A model generated the notes under the pieces. That model saw only the letters and a program-made list of their open reading frames with translations. It was not told where the DNA came from and searched no databases. This document shows, piece by piece, positions 18,469-26,831 of a stretch of DNA of 64,000 nt. The number at the start of each line of letters is the position of its first letter. Positions within the stretch are counted from its first letter, which is position 1. The DNA comes from Streptomyces sp. SID12488 (GTDB lineage Bacteria; Actinomycetota; Actinomycetes; Streptomycetales; Streptomycetaceae), in the NCBI RefSeq assembly GCF_010548275.1, contig NZ_JAAGLT010000026.1:85364-149363 (forward strand), read 5' to 3'. A program made the translations under genes and the position numbers.

Positions 18469-18478
18469 GTGTGTTCCT

Positions 18479-20137
18479 TTATCCCTTGAATCCGCTGAGA
18501 GCTGGCTTGTTTGCTGTTGTTCCGTTCGGCGGGCAGGTGTCGAGGTAGTGGTTCCAGACCGTCGACAGCGGCGCGTAACCGCCCTGCAGGAGGCGTTCGT
18601 GGAAGTCCCTGAGTGTGGCCCGGTCCACGTCGTCGCCCAGCGTCCGCCGCCATGCGCGGATGCGCAGCTTGCCCAGCGCGTACATGGCGGTGGACAGGTG
18701 GGCGGTGGTGACCAGAACCTCGCGGACCGCCCGGTCAGGCGACCACAGGCATAGTGCCGTGGCCTGGCGCACCGCTTCCGCGAAGCTCCAGCGCCTCATG
18801 TGGACCGAGAGGTAGATCAGCAGTCGTACGGCGGCTTCGAGCGCCGACTTCAGCTGGGCGATCCGGACCCGGGGCCGACCGTCGGCGAACCCGAACTCGA
18901 TCGCCAGCTCCTCCGCGTAATGGGACCAGCCCTCGGGGAAGCCGGCCGACCACCGGACGCAGTTGCGCATGACACCCGGCCGCTGGAGACCGGCCTCGGT
19001 GTGCACGTAATGACCGGCGAACGTCTCGTGCAACGCGACCACAGCGAGCATCGGGTCGTTCAGGTACTGGCGCCGCAGACTCCCGGGATCGTCGCCCCGA
19101 AGGTCGGGGACGTGCAGGAAGTGAGACTGCGGAACGCTCTCGAGCGGGCCCGCGACGTCGAAGACGACCTCCACACTGCTCGCGCCCGCCGGCGCGAGGA
19201 CCACCTCCAGCGGCGTCGTCACCGACACCGGGATGATGTCCTCGCGGCGCCAGAACTCCTGGACCTCCTCGATGGCGGAGCGCACCGAGTCCACCACCGG
19301 GCGGTCACTGACCTGGTCGGCGAGCAGTCCGTAGGCCTCCGCGCGGCTGTCCGCGCCCACCTGGGCGGCCACCTTGTCGAGGGCCTTGACCAGCGAGGCG
19401 ACTTCCTCCCGGGCCTCCTCCAGGAGATCGGTCACCGGCTGTTCCACGCCCTCCGTCGCCCGCAGATAGGCGCCCAGGAGCTCAGGGCCGAGGACGCCCC
19501 CGACCGGCGTCACCTCGGCAATGGCCCGCGTGTACTCCTCGCAGGCCACGGCGGCCGGTTCCGCGGCGGCGGCGACCCGGTTCAGGTCGGTCTCCGGGTG
19601 GTCGGCAGTGAGCCGCGCGGTGAGGCCGCGCAGCCCTGCCGTGCGATGGGCGGCCTGCTCCAGACAGCGCAGCCTGGCTCCGGCGGCCATCGTGGTGCCG
19701 AGTCCCTCGCGGGCTTGGTGCAGGAACTCCGGTACGGCCTCCAGATGCCTGCCGACGGCGTCCATTCGCTCCGCCACAGGGGCGTACGGTCCGCGCAGAT
19801 AGACGGACACGTCGACCTCGGCGAACTGTTCCGGAGGCGCCGGGTGGTCCCATCCGAGGTGTTCCACCTCGAACCGCTCGGCCTCCAGGAACTTCAGGGC
19901 CGCGTCCAGGTCGGCCCGCAGGCCTGGATCCGCCGTCCCGGGCAGGGACTTGAGACCGCCGAGGACAGCGGTCCGCAGGCGGGTCAGACCCGCGGGGGAC
20001 CGCGGACCCGGCTGCGGCAGACGGGCGTCGTACTCGTGCAGTCCCGCCCGGCGCGCGCAATGCGGGTACCGGCCGAAGATGTACGTCACCACCTCGGTGA
20101 CCGAGGCTTCCGCCTCGCCGACTCCCTTGGCGGACAT
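18479..20137 (-). CDS. DUF885 family protein (putative zinc hydrolase)
   Basis: 552 residues, cytoplasmic, mostly helical. The DUF885 signature is present: VALHETFAGHYVH near residue 368, followed by FPEGWSHYAEEL near 400. The HExxxGH and downstream Glu resemble a gluzincin-type metal site, so a peptidase or amidohydrolase activity is plausible but unproven for most of the family. It starts 2 nt after the MbtH gene stop and is followed 10 nt later by the SUMF1 gene, so it is tightly embedded in the NRPS operon. Possible roles are removal of a leader residue, release or editing of the peptide, or self-protection; the sequence does not decide. Confidence 0.88.
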   Translation of the reverse strand: MSAKGVGEAEASVTEVVTYIFGRYPHCARRAGLHEYDARLPQPGPRSPAGLTRLRTAVLGGLKSLPGTADPGLRADLDAALKFLEAERFEVEHLGWDHPAPPEQFAEVDVSVYLRGPYAPVAERMDAVGRHLEAVPEFLHQAREGLGTTMAAGARLRCLEQAAHRTAGLRGLTARLTADHPETDLNRVAAAAEPAAVACEEYTRAIAEVTPVGGVLGPELLGAYLRATEGVEQPVTDLLEEAREEVASLVKALDKVAAQVGADSRAEAYGLLADQVSDRPVVDSVRSAIEEVQEFWRREDIIPVSVTTPLEVVLAPAGASSVEVVFDVAGPLESVPQSHFLHVPDLRGDDPGSLRRQYLNDPMLAVVALHETFAGHYVHTEAGLQRPGVMRNCVRWSAGFPEGWSHYAEELAIEFGFADGRPRVRIAQLKSALEAAVRLLIYLSVHMRRWSFAEAVRQATALCLWSPDRAVREVLVTTAHLSTAMYALGKLRIRAWRRTLGDDVDRATLRDFHERLLQGGYAPLSTVWNHYLDTCPPNGTTANKPALSGFKG

Positions 20138-20139
20138 CG

Positions 20140-20598
20140 TTACGGCGCATCCGTTGTGGCGTGGGCCTCCACGTCGGCGGGCTCGGACTTCTTCGCGGCT
20201 GCCAGGATCTCGCCGTCTCCGTCGACAATCTCGCCGTCGAGCTGGATGAGCATCTCCCGGAGCTCATCGGGAGACATCGCCATCATTTCGTCGGCGTCGA
20301 CAAGCTGTGAAAGGATCATGCGTCCTCCTGCGGCGGGTGCACTGGGCACCGGCGGTTGATGAATTACTGTTGTCCGGCTTGTGGGAACGGCTCGTTCGCC
20401 GACGGCGATGGCCTCGCGGACACTCCTCGGCGTCATGTCCGTCCACGTCTTCTCGATGTAGGACAGACAATGTTCGCGAGACCTGGCCGGACCGTCGGCC
20501 CTCCAGCCCTTGGGCAGCTCCCGCTGGGCCGGCCAGATCGAGTACTGGTCCTCGTCGTTCACGACCACGAAATAGTCGACTGTCTCGTCGTCGAACAT
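20140..20598 (-). CDS. MbtH-like NRPS partner with a 75-residue C-terminal extension
   Basis: Residues 1-72 are a complete MbtH domain: NDEDQYSIWPAQRELPKGW and a YIEKTWTDMTPRSVR end keep the three conserved Trp. MbtH proteins bind A domains and are needed for folding or activity. Typical members are about 70 residues; here translation continues in frame for about 75 more, an acidic segment beginning MILSQLVDADEMMAM. I see no stop or ribosome site separating the parts, so it is annotated as one protein. ATG at 20598 has AAGGGAG about 7 nt upstream. It is the first gene after the promoter at 20653-20682 and is followed immediately by DUF885. Confidence 0.92.
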   Translation of the reverse strand: MFDDETVDYFVVVNDEDQYSIWPAQRELPKGWRADGPARSREHCLSYIEKTWTDMTPRSVREAIAVGERAVPTSRTTVIHQPPVPSAPAAGGRMILSQLVDADEMMAMSPDELREMLIQLDGEIVDGDGEILAAAKKSEPADVEAHATTDAP

Positions 20599-20652
20599 TT
20601 CAAATCTCCCTTCGGTCGACTTGCCTGAATCGGTGGATCGAATTCAATGAAT

Positions 20653-20682
20653 AAACTAGGCGGCAATTCCGGAGAATGTCAA
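20653..20682 (-). promoter_or_regulatory. Promoter for the mbtH-NRPS operon
   Basis: On the minus strand TTGACA (20682-20677), an 18-nt spacer and TAGTTT (20658-20653) lie about 55 nt before the mbtH ATG. The surrounding 200 nt are unusually AT-rich for this window, as expected of a real promoter zone. It would drive mbtH, DUF885, SUMF1, SbnA-like, P450 and all NRPS genes. No operator is obvious. Confidence 0.6.
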
Positions 20683-20800
20683 TAGTATTCACTGGAGGCA
20701 TTTCTGGAAGTGATTCGAGATTGTCGAATTCGCCCCGTGGTCTATTGTTGAATTCTCTCCCGGGAAATGACGATGGAGAATCTCCGCGGTCTGACGGCGG

Positions 20801-21877
20801 TCACCCGCGCAGGACGTCGTCCCCGCGCGAGTAGTCGGTGTCGACGATGCGGCCGTCGAACGGCCTGCGGTCCTCGCTGCGCGACAGGTCCCGGGTCAGG
20901 GAGGTGCGCAGCAGCCAGCGGTCCGCGCCGTCCCAGTGGGCGCGGTAGGGCCGTCGGCCGTGGAAGGCCCGGTGATTGTCCACGAACAACAGGTCTCCCG
21001 GTTGGAGCAGCACCGGGACGGCCACCTTGTCCACGCACTGCTTCAGCGCTCCGAGCGCTGCCTGGGCCGCGTCGTCCATACCGGTGGTCTCGGCGAAGTC
21101 CGCACGGACTCGTGGCCGTTGCGGGCTGCCGCTGAGCACCTGGATCGGACCGATCTGTATGGGGTCCGTCGTGCCGATCCCATCGAGGAAGGAGGCGTCG
21201 ACCGCCGTCTTGAACCTCTGTTCGCGCAGAATTCCGATCGTGTCCGCGTCGAGCAGGGGGAGGACTGACTCGATGGGGCTGAGCGTTGTCGCGGCAACTC
21301 GGTCGTGATCGGCACGCAGGCACAGCAGTGCGACAAAGTCGGGGCGATCCTCGGCGAAGGCGCTCTCCACATGGCAGGAGAGTTCCTCGGCACTGGAGAC
21401 GGACTGCTGCGTTTGCTCGAGACCGCGTACCGGAACGACGTCCTGGACGACGGTGCCGCCCAGCTCGGGCTTGAACCCGTACTGATCGCCGACGACTGCC
21501 GAGACAATTCCGAAGATGCCCGCGGCGGTCAGCGTGGTCCCGGTGAGCGCTGCCGGGTCGGCCGGCGTGCTCGGGATGTCGAAGACCGGGCAGCCCCGGA
21601 CCAGGAGACCCCCGAGGGGGCTGCCGTACCGCCGGAACATCCGTAGCCCGTCCAGCAGTTCGGCGGACAGGGACGAGGCGGCCCGCACCGCTCGCGCCGT
21701 GAATTCTTCGGGATCCGCCACGATGTCGGCGGTGACACAATGCTCCGCCGCGTCACGTATGCGGGCGAGTTCGGCGGATGAAAGGGAGAAGGTCAGTTCT
21801 GTGACTCCCTTCGAAACATCCGAGGGATTCGATGCCGTACGCCCGGAGACATCCGGCGCCGCCAGTACATCGCTCAT
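20801..21877 (-). CDS. Fe(II)/2-oxoglutarate amino-acid beta-hydroxylase (VioC/AsnO type)
   Basis: 358 residues from the ATG at 21877, which has AAAGGAAG 8 nt upstream; a longer in-frame extension to 21937 lacks support. Clavaminate-synthase-like fold. Metal ligands are His169 and Glu171 in CHVESAF and His306 in NHRAFHG; the 2-oxoglutarate arginine is in WLLRTSL near residue 324. Spacing matches VioC (arginine hydroxylase), OrfP and AsnO (asparagine hydroxylase), which oxidise the beta-carbon of free amino acids before NRPS loading. The substrate here could be Asn, Arg, Asp or a diamino acid. It precedes the mbtH promoter region and follows the MFS gene and a small ORF. Confidence 0.92.
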   Translation of the reverse strand: MSDVLAAPDVSGRTASNPSDVSKGVTELTFSLSSAELARIRDAAEHCVTADIVADPEEFTARAVRAASSLSAELLDGLRMFRRYGSPLGGLLVRGCPVFDIPSTPADPAALTGTTLTAAGIFGIVSAVVGDQYGFKPELGGTVVQDVVPVRGLEQTQQSVSSAEELSCHVESAFAEDRPDFVALLCLRADHDRVAATTLSPIESVLPLLDADTIGILREQRFKTAVDASFLDGIGTTDPIQIGPIQVLSGSPQRPRVRADFAETTGMDDAAQAALGALKQCVDKVAVPVLLQPGDLLFVDNHRAFHGRRPYRAHWDGADRWLLRTSLTRDLSRSEDRRPFDGRIVDTDYSRGDDVLRG

Positions 21878-21986
21878 ATCGTTCTTCCTTTCGAGAATTG
21901 TGCGGGAGGCGGAGGCGCGCCGGTTCGCCGGCGACATCGTCGAGCCGGACCGGGCCGAGGAAGAGAGCCCGCATACGCCCGGGACT

Positions 21987-22136
21987 TCAGGTCGAAAGGC
22001 GCGCCGCGTGCGCGGCCTCGGAGCCCTCCGGCGGGAACAGGTCGTCCAGAGCCGGGTGGTCGGCCAGTGACATGTCCGGCAGCTGATGCGGTCCGAACCG
22101 GCACCCTTCTATGCAATCCGTCGGGTGAACCCACAT
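21987..22136 (-). CDS. Small ORF, 49 residues, function unknown
   Basis: ATG at 22136, 12 nt after the MFS stop, to TGA at 21987. The peptide begins MWVHPTDCIEGCRFGPHQ, has two cysteines spaced DCIEGC, a run of Asp/Leu/Pro and ends AAHAARLST. Most codons end in G or C, as expected for a real gene here, and composition is unlike the Arg-rich shadows. There is no clear ribosome site, so it may depend on coupling to MFS translation. I recognise no family. It would fill most of an otherwise odd 270-nt gap between MFS and the hydroxylase. Confidence 0.45.
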   Translation of the reverse strand: MWVHPTDCIEGCRFGPHQLPDMSLADHPALDDLFPPEGSEAAHAARLST

Positions 22137-22148
22137 CGGGAGTGCGGG

Positions 22149-23513
22149 TCAGTCGACGGCTGCGGGCTCGCCACCGACGACTGCGGCGTCCGCCGGGCCC
22201 GATCGCGGCACCCCGCCGCGATCCAAGCTGATGAGACGGCCGTCAGGCCCTCGCCGGACCGCGCGGATCGCGGGGACGAGGACGGTGAGGGCACAGGGAA
22301 CGGCGATCAGAAGCGCGGCGCCCACCAGTGTTGGCCCCGTGCCCGACCGGACGGCCACAGGGCCAACCAGAGCCATGCCCAGCGGTGCCACGACCATGGA
22401 GAGCATCCAGTCGTAGGAGTCCACCCGCGAGCGCACCTCGTCCGGGATCAGTTCCTGCATGGTGGCGGTCCAGATGACGCCGAGGAAGGTCAGGCCCATG
22501 CCGCTCAGTACGGTCGAGCAGACGATGACCCAGGTCCCCAGGGGCTTTGCGAGCGCGAGCAGAGGCAACGCCGTGAGCAGCAGCGCCAGGTTGCCGGCGA
22601 TCAGTGGCCGCTTGGGCTTGATGCGCAGAGAGACGAGCCCGCCGATGACGGCACCCGCCGCCGAACCGGACGCGATCAGTCCCCACGAGGACGCGCCACC
22701 GAGCTGATCGGCCGCGACGACCGGTCCGAGGACGAAGAAGGCCGCGACCGCGAAGTTCCACAGTGAATGGGCGATGAGGTTGATCCAGTACCAGGGACGC
22801 ATCACTACCTCGCGCCAACCAGTGGACAGGTCGCCCCAGAACGAGGGTGAGGTCGACACCAGGCGCGGCGCAAGCCTGAGCAGGGAGAGCGAGACGGCGC
22901 TGATCACGAAGGTGAGCGCGTCCACCGCGAAGACCACACCCGGCCCCAGTCCCACGATGAGTACGCCGGCCAGCGCCGGTCCGACGATGGAGAAGGCACT
23001 GCCGGAGAAACCCATGAGGGCGTTGCTCTGCTGGAGCTCGTCCGTGCTGACGGTTTCAGGCAGCAGGCCGGTCGATGCGGGACCGAAGAAGGCCTGCGCG
23101 ATACCGAAGAGCACGGCCCCGCATGCCAGATGCCAGATTTCGGCCTGGCCGGTCAACAGCAGTACGGCCAACGTGATCTGAACCCCTGCCTGCACCAGAT
23201 CACAGGCCAGCATGATGGCCTGGCGGGGCAGCCGATCCGCCCACACGCCCCCGGCAAGGATGAACACCACCTTGGCGACAGTCTGGGCCGCCATGATGTA
23301 ACCGATGTCCGCGGCCGATCCGCCGACCTCCAGCACCGCGAACACGAAGGCGACCGCCGCCACGGTGTTTCCGACGGAGGAAATGCTCTGCCCCGTCCAG
23401 AGAAGGCGGAAGGACCGCCCGGACAACGGAGACAAGGCCTCCATCATTCGTTCTCGATTTGCTTTTCCGGGTTCCCGCTGCTTCTCGTTTTCCGCCGGCC
23501 GGTCAGTAGTCAC
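22149..23513 (-). CDS. MFS exporter (EntS/MFS_3 type)
   Basis: About 454 residues with twelve hydrophobic segments. The N-terminal loop GGVWADRLPRQAIML between helices 2 and 3 is the MFS motif A variant of the enterobactin-exporter/MFS_3 group, and FGPASTGLLPETV is typical of it. Likely exports the lipopeptide or confers self-resistance. GTG at 23513 overlaps the KAS III stop by 11 nt and would give translational coupling; ATGs at 23447/23444 (MMEALSPLSGRS) are a reasonable alternative, as they place helix 1 at the usual distance. Confidence 0.9.
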   Translation of the reverse strand: MTTDRPAENEKQREPGKANRERMMEALSPLSGRSFRLLWTGQSISSVGNTVAAVAFVFAVLEVGGSAADIGYIMAAQTVAKVVFILAGGVWADRLPRQAIMLACDLVQAGVQITLAVLLLTGQAEIWHLACGAVLFGIAQAFFGPASTGLLPETVSTDELQQSNALMGFSGSAFSIVGPALAGVLIVGLGPGVVFAVDALTFVISAVSLSLLRLAPRLVSTSPSFWGDLSTGWREVVMRPWYWINLIAHSLWNFAVAAFFVLGPVVAADQLGGASSWGLIASGSAAGAVIGGLVSLRIKPKRPLIAGNLALLLTALPLLALAKPLGTWVIVCSTVLSGMGLTFLGVIWTATMQELIPDEVRSRVDSYDWMLSMVVAPLGMALVGPVAVRSGTGPTLVGAALLIAVPCALTVLVPAIRAVRRGPDGRLISLDRGGVPRSGPADAAVVGGEPAAVD

Positions 23514-24519
23514 ATTCCACCGGCCACTCCGGCTCGGCGGCGATCTCCAGGATCGCGCAACCGTAGCTGAATCCGACACCATCCCCAAACAAAGCCACTC
23601 GGTCCCCTATCGAAACCGATCCCGATTCAAGTAGGAATGTGAGACCAGCAACCTGGTCGCCGGTCCCGAAGTGACCGACAGTACGCCCCCATTCCCAGGT
23701 CGTCGCGGAGTCCTGGATCCCCATTTCCTCGCGGAACGCGTGGCCGGCCAGGAAGTTCCCGGCGTGTGCGAAGACCCACCGAGTGATGTCCACAGGTTTC
23801 ACATCTGCGTCCACGAGTGCCTGGCGGGCACACTCGCGCTGGAGTTCGGCCATGGCCTTCAGCAGCGGAAGGATCCGGCTGCGCTGCTCATCCAGGAATT
23901 CTTTGCGGGTTGCATATTGCCTGGGTCGGGATATCGCGGTGTCCGGGACGCTGAAGGAACCGTCCCCCATGACGGCGGTGGAAAGCAGCTTGGCCACGCC
24001 TGCGCGGCGGGTGAGGATCAGACCCGTGCCGCCGTCACCCGGGATCGTTCCGGGGTCGGAGCGGTATCGGTCGCCCTCTTCCGCCGGGTGCTTTTCGCCG
24101 GTGGTCAGAAGAATCGCGGACCCGGTCGGCGCAACGCCGAGGTATGCCGACCCCATCTCCAGCGCGGCCAGTCCGCCGTTGCAGGCCTGGTTCACCTCGA
24201 TCGCGGCAGTGCCGGACCGCAGCAACTCGCCCTGTATGTAGGACGCCGGCTGAATGTGCGGGGGCCCCTGGGGGGTGGAGTACGAGTGAATCAGCAGCTT
24301 GACGTCGTCCGGGTGCACCCGTGACCGTGACAGCGCCTGTCGGCCCGCTGTCACGGCCAGGTCCATCGCCAGGGCGTCGTCCGCCACGGACACTGCCTGA
24401 TACCCGTGGGCCACCTGGTACTCGGGCTCGTATCGTCCGGCGGCAACCGCCTCGTCCGTGTCTTCCCTGCGTCCCAGGGCAAAGGCACAGGAGTCGACGT
24501 AGACATCGGTCCACTGCAT
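23503..24519 (-). CDS. KAS III-like enzyme (possible acyltransferase)
   Basis: 338 residues with a thiolase fold. The nucleophile is Cys113 in VNQACNGGLAA. His252 in FAHAGN takes the position of the first catalytic His, and GHFGTGDQ near 283 has His where FabH has the Asn of GNTS. This altered triad is seen in KAS III relatives such as CerJ that acylate hydroxyl groups instead of condensing; starter-unit condensation cannot be excluded. Start ATG at 24519 has AAGGAGG 10 nt upstream. It lies between the MbtH-like gene and the exporter, so it probably tailors the product or its acyl chain. Confidence 0.9.
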   Translation of the reverse strand: MQWTDVYVDSCAFALGRREDTDEAVAAGRYEPEYQVAHGYQAVSVADDALAMDLAVTAGRQALSRSRVHPDDVKLLIHSYSTPQGPPHIQPASYIQGELLRSGTAAIEVNQACNGGLAALEMGSAYLGVAPTGSAILLTTGEKHPAEEGDRYRSDPGTIPGDGGTGLILTRRAGVAKLLSTAVMGDGSFSVPDTAISRPRQYATRKEFLDEQRSRILPLLKAMAELQRECARQALVDADVKPVDITRWVFAHAGNFLAGHAFREEMGIQDSATTWEWGRTVGHFGTGDQVAGLTFLLESGSVSIGDRVALFGDGVGFSYGCAILEIAAEPEWPVECDY

Positions 24520-24540
24520 GGGGTTGGCCTCCTTGCGGAT

Positions 24541-24783
24541 TTACGGCGGGAGTAACAGATGTGTCCTGCGGGCCGTTTGGGCGGCGGGTCGGAGCCCGGT
24601 CTGCTGAATGCGTCCGGGACGGGGCGTGATCACGTCAGGCCGTATGCGCCTGATGCGGTCGTGTTCGTCGCCCGTCGGACTGGTGCAGCGCTCGCGCTGC
24701 CAGCCTTTCGGTTCAGCCAGGCCCGTCGACCAGATCAACTGCTCCCGCTCTTCATCGGCCACGACCGTGTGCAGTGGGTCCAC
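24541..24783 (-). CDS. Divergent MbtH-like small protein
   Basis: 80 residues from the GTG at 24783 (GCGAGGG 6 nt upstream) to TAA at 24541. The core ADEEREQLIWSTGLAEPKGW lines up with the MbtH motif NxEEQYSLWPxxxxxPxGW, keeping two of the three conserved Trp; the C-terminal WTDMRP block is IRPDVITP, so the third Trp is lost. It ends just before the KAS III ribosome site, suggesting one operon. A TTA leucine codon lies at 24553-24555, three codons before the stop. It could be a functional divergent partner or a decaying copy. Confidence 0.55.
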   Translation of the reverse strand: MDPLHTVVADEEREQLIWSTGLAEPKGWQRERCTSPTGDEHDRIRRIRPDVITPRPGRIQQTGLRPAAQTARRTHLLLPP

Positions 24784-25445
24784 TGTGCCCTCGCTGTCAA
24801 TTAACGGCCCCAGTTCCAGGCCCAGTTGTCCGGGTCGTCGGAGACCGATTCCGCAACGGTCGCCTACTCGTCCGTCGCCGTGACGTGGGACGCACGGCAG
24901 CCGAATGTGGACGCCTGAAGCAGGATGGTGAATGTCATTGGAGGCGCTCACTCGATGCGTGATTCACCTTCGACCTCAGAAGGATTGTCCGCGCAACATA
25001 TGCCGGAGAGGCAATCGGCGAGTGTGAACGAGGGGTTCGGCCCTCATGAAGAGGTCCGGCTGACAAGGCGGGCATACTGTGCCGCCACATATTCAGTCTC
25101 GCTGTTCAAGGGCCGGCTGTCATCCGTTTCGGTTGGCATCTGGCGGTCATGGCCCCCAACTGCCATCACCAGTTCGCGCCCTTGGGAGCCGTGCTGATGA
25201 GCTTGCGGAGCAGTGGACACAGCTCGAGCGGGTGGGGTCGCTCCTGGTCAGCCTGTGCTGTTAGTACTCCAGTTGCACTTCTCCATATGCCCTGGTCGCG
25301 GGGCCCTTTCGGAGTCTAGTTGACTGACGCTGCATCAGGTTGGTGGTGGTTCGTGACTCACTCGATCGGGGCGCGTTGAACCGGTTGTGGATATGGAGAG
25401 CGATTCCGAAGTCGGTCTCCACGATTCGAGGGGATTGACAGTTAT
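24784..25445. other. Intergenic, no gene supported
   Basis: Open frames here are short, in competing frames and match no family I recognise. It should contain the promoter of the MbtH-like/KAS III operon on the minus strand, but I see no convincing -35/-10 pair. The right end abuts the IS701-type remnant. Confidence 0.5.
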
Positions 25446-25856
25446 TCAATTACAGGCCCCGGCCGTGCCGGTGTACTGGCGCTGGACAGCGACGGCGTGA
25501 GTCCCCTTCTTCGCGTCGCTGGTCTCGTCGACGACCAGCACCGCGACCTCGTCATGGAGGTGCTCGACCACGTATTCACGCACGTCATCGTGGACGGCAT
25601 CGGCATCCCAGACGGCCCGGCACAGCAGGTGCTGCATGCCGTACGGGCTGGTCTCCCCGGCCCACTCCACGATCGTCCAGCAATTCTTGCGAGGCAGGTC
25701 AGACAGCAAACCCAAGGCCAACCGCCCGGCCTGCAGCCGGGGTTCATACCGGGCGAAGCGGCCCGCGATCCGGCTCATGGCCACCTCGAATGCCTCCCGC
25801 CAACGGGCGGGATCTATGCTGTGACCTGCGGCCACCGTCTCGTCGTTTGTCCGCAC
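25446..25856 (-). pseudogene. Truncated IS701-type DDE transposase, N-terminal part
   Basis: 136 residues resembling the start of IS701-family transposases: RLALGLLSDLPRKNCWTIVE, then VVDETSDAKKGTHAVAVQRQ, which holds the first catalytic Asp. Intact proteins are about 400 residues. Here the frame stops right after QYTGTAG, so two thirds of the protein, including the remaining catalytic residues, are gone. It marks an old insertion or deletion at the upstream border of the NRPS cluster. Confidence 0.85.
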
Positions 25857-25956
25857 AACTCACGATGATCAACCGTGGCTGTACCCGCCCCCGCACCGGC
25901 CTCCACCAGCAAGATCACGATCGACAGCCGAAGCACCGGCCTGCGAACATGGCCTC

Positions 25957-26610
25957 ATGACCAAGCTGACCGGACAGCAGATCGCCGACGCCGGACTGGA
26001 CGGGTGGGTCTACCTGCTCAATGGGCTGCAGACCCGCATCCACACCCGGGACTTCGCGACCGGACTCTCGGTCGTCAACGCCATCGGCAATGAGGCAGAG
26101 GAGATGAACCACCACCCCGACCTCAACTTGCGCTACACCCATGTCGACGCACGGCTGACAAGCCACAGCGAGCACGGAGTCACCGACCGCGACATCCGGT
26201 TGGCCCGCACCATCTCCTCAATCGCAGTTAACGCAGGCGTGCAGTTGGAGTCCGCGAACGTCTCCCGACTTGAGCTCGCCCTCGACACCCCAACCGCCGA
26301 GTCGGTCCTTCCCTTCTGGGCCGCCGTACTGGCGATGGAGCATCTATCCGGGCCCGACTTCGGCGACGAGCTTCGCGACCCATCCGACGCTCTGCCGACC
26401 GTCTGGTTCCAGACATCCGGAAGCGAGGAACCCCGTCAGCGCTGGCACCCGGACGTGTGGGTGGATCCCGCACAGGTCCAGTCTCGTATCGACGCCGCAC
26501 TCGCCGTCGGCGGCGCCCTGGTCAGCGACGCAGAGGCGCCGAGCTTCTGGGTGCTCGCCGACCCCGAAGGCAACCGGGTCTGCTTGTGCACCTGGCAGGA
26601 TCGCGGCTGA
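25957..26610 (+). CDS. Pterin-4a-carbinolamine dehydratase fused to a VOC/glyoxalase domain
   Basis: 217 residues. Residues 1-90 are a PCD/DCoH domain with the signature NHHPDLNLRYTHVDARL, whose two His dehydrate 4a-hydroxytetrahydrobiopterin after aromatic amino-acid hydroxylation. Residues 105-217 (RLELALDT to DPEGNRVCLCTW) are a vicinal-oxygen-chelate domain of the glyoxalase-like subgroup. This fusion is common in actinomycetes; the role of the VOC half is unknown. No good ribosome site is visible before the ATG, so it may be leaderless. It stands alone between two mobile-element remains and has no obvious tie to either neighbouring cluster. Confidence 0.88.
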   Translation: MTKLTGQQIADAGLDGWVYLLNGLQTRIHTRDFATGLSVVNAIGNEAEEMNHHPDLNLRYTHVDARLTSHSEHGVTDRDIRLARTISSIAVNAGVQLESANVSRLELALDTPTAESVLPFWAAVLAMEHLSGPDFGDELRDPSDALPTVWFQTSGSEEPRQRWHPDVWVDPAQVQSRIDAALAVGGALVSDAEAPSFWVLADPEGNRVCLCTWQDRG

Positions 26611-26711
26611 GATCAGCTGGCACCGGGCATAGGCGGGCCTTACAACCACAAATGCCTCGGCGATCAGCTGGTCCATGCGCCAGATCCCAGCCAGCGACTT
26701 GACCTTGTCCT

Positions 26712-26731
26712 TGCCGAAAACCTCATCCGCC
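26712..26731 (+). repeat. Left terminal inverted repeat of IS copy 1
   Basis: TGCCGAAAACCTCATCCGCC pairs with 27932-27951 (19 of 20 positions). The related element near the right edge begins with TGCCGAATACCTCATCCACG, supporting this as the true IS end. Confidence 0.85.
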
Positions 26732-26831
26732 GAGGTGGGAGCCGGTGCGCGGGATGCGCGGGTTCTCGAGCACGGACGCTGGAATCGGTGCTCTCGCGGG
26801 ACTGGCGATCACCCCGGCATGATGGCTGGTC

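Noticed and set aside
24559..25264. Short plus-strand frames between the KAS III and IS701 regions
   Set aside because: No recognisable families; two overlap the MbtH-like gene on the other strand.
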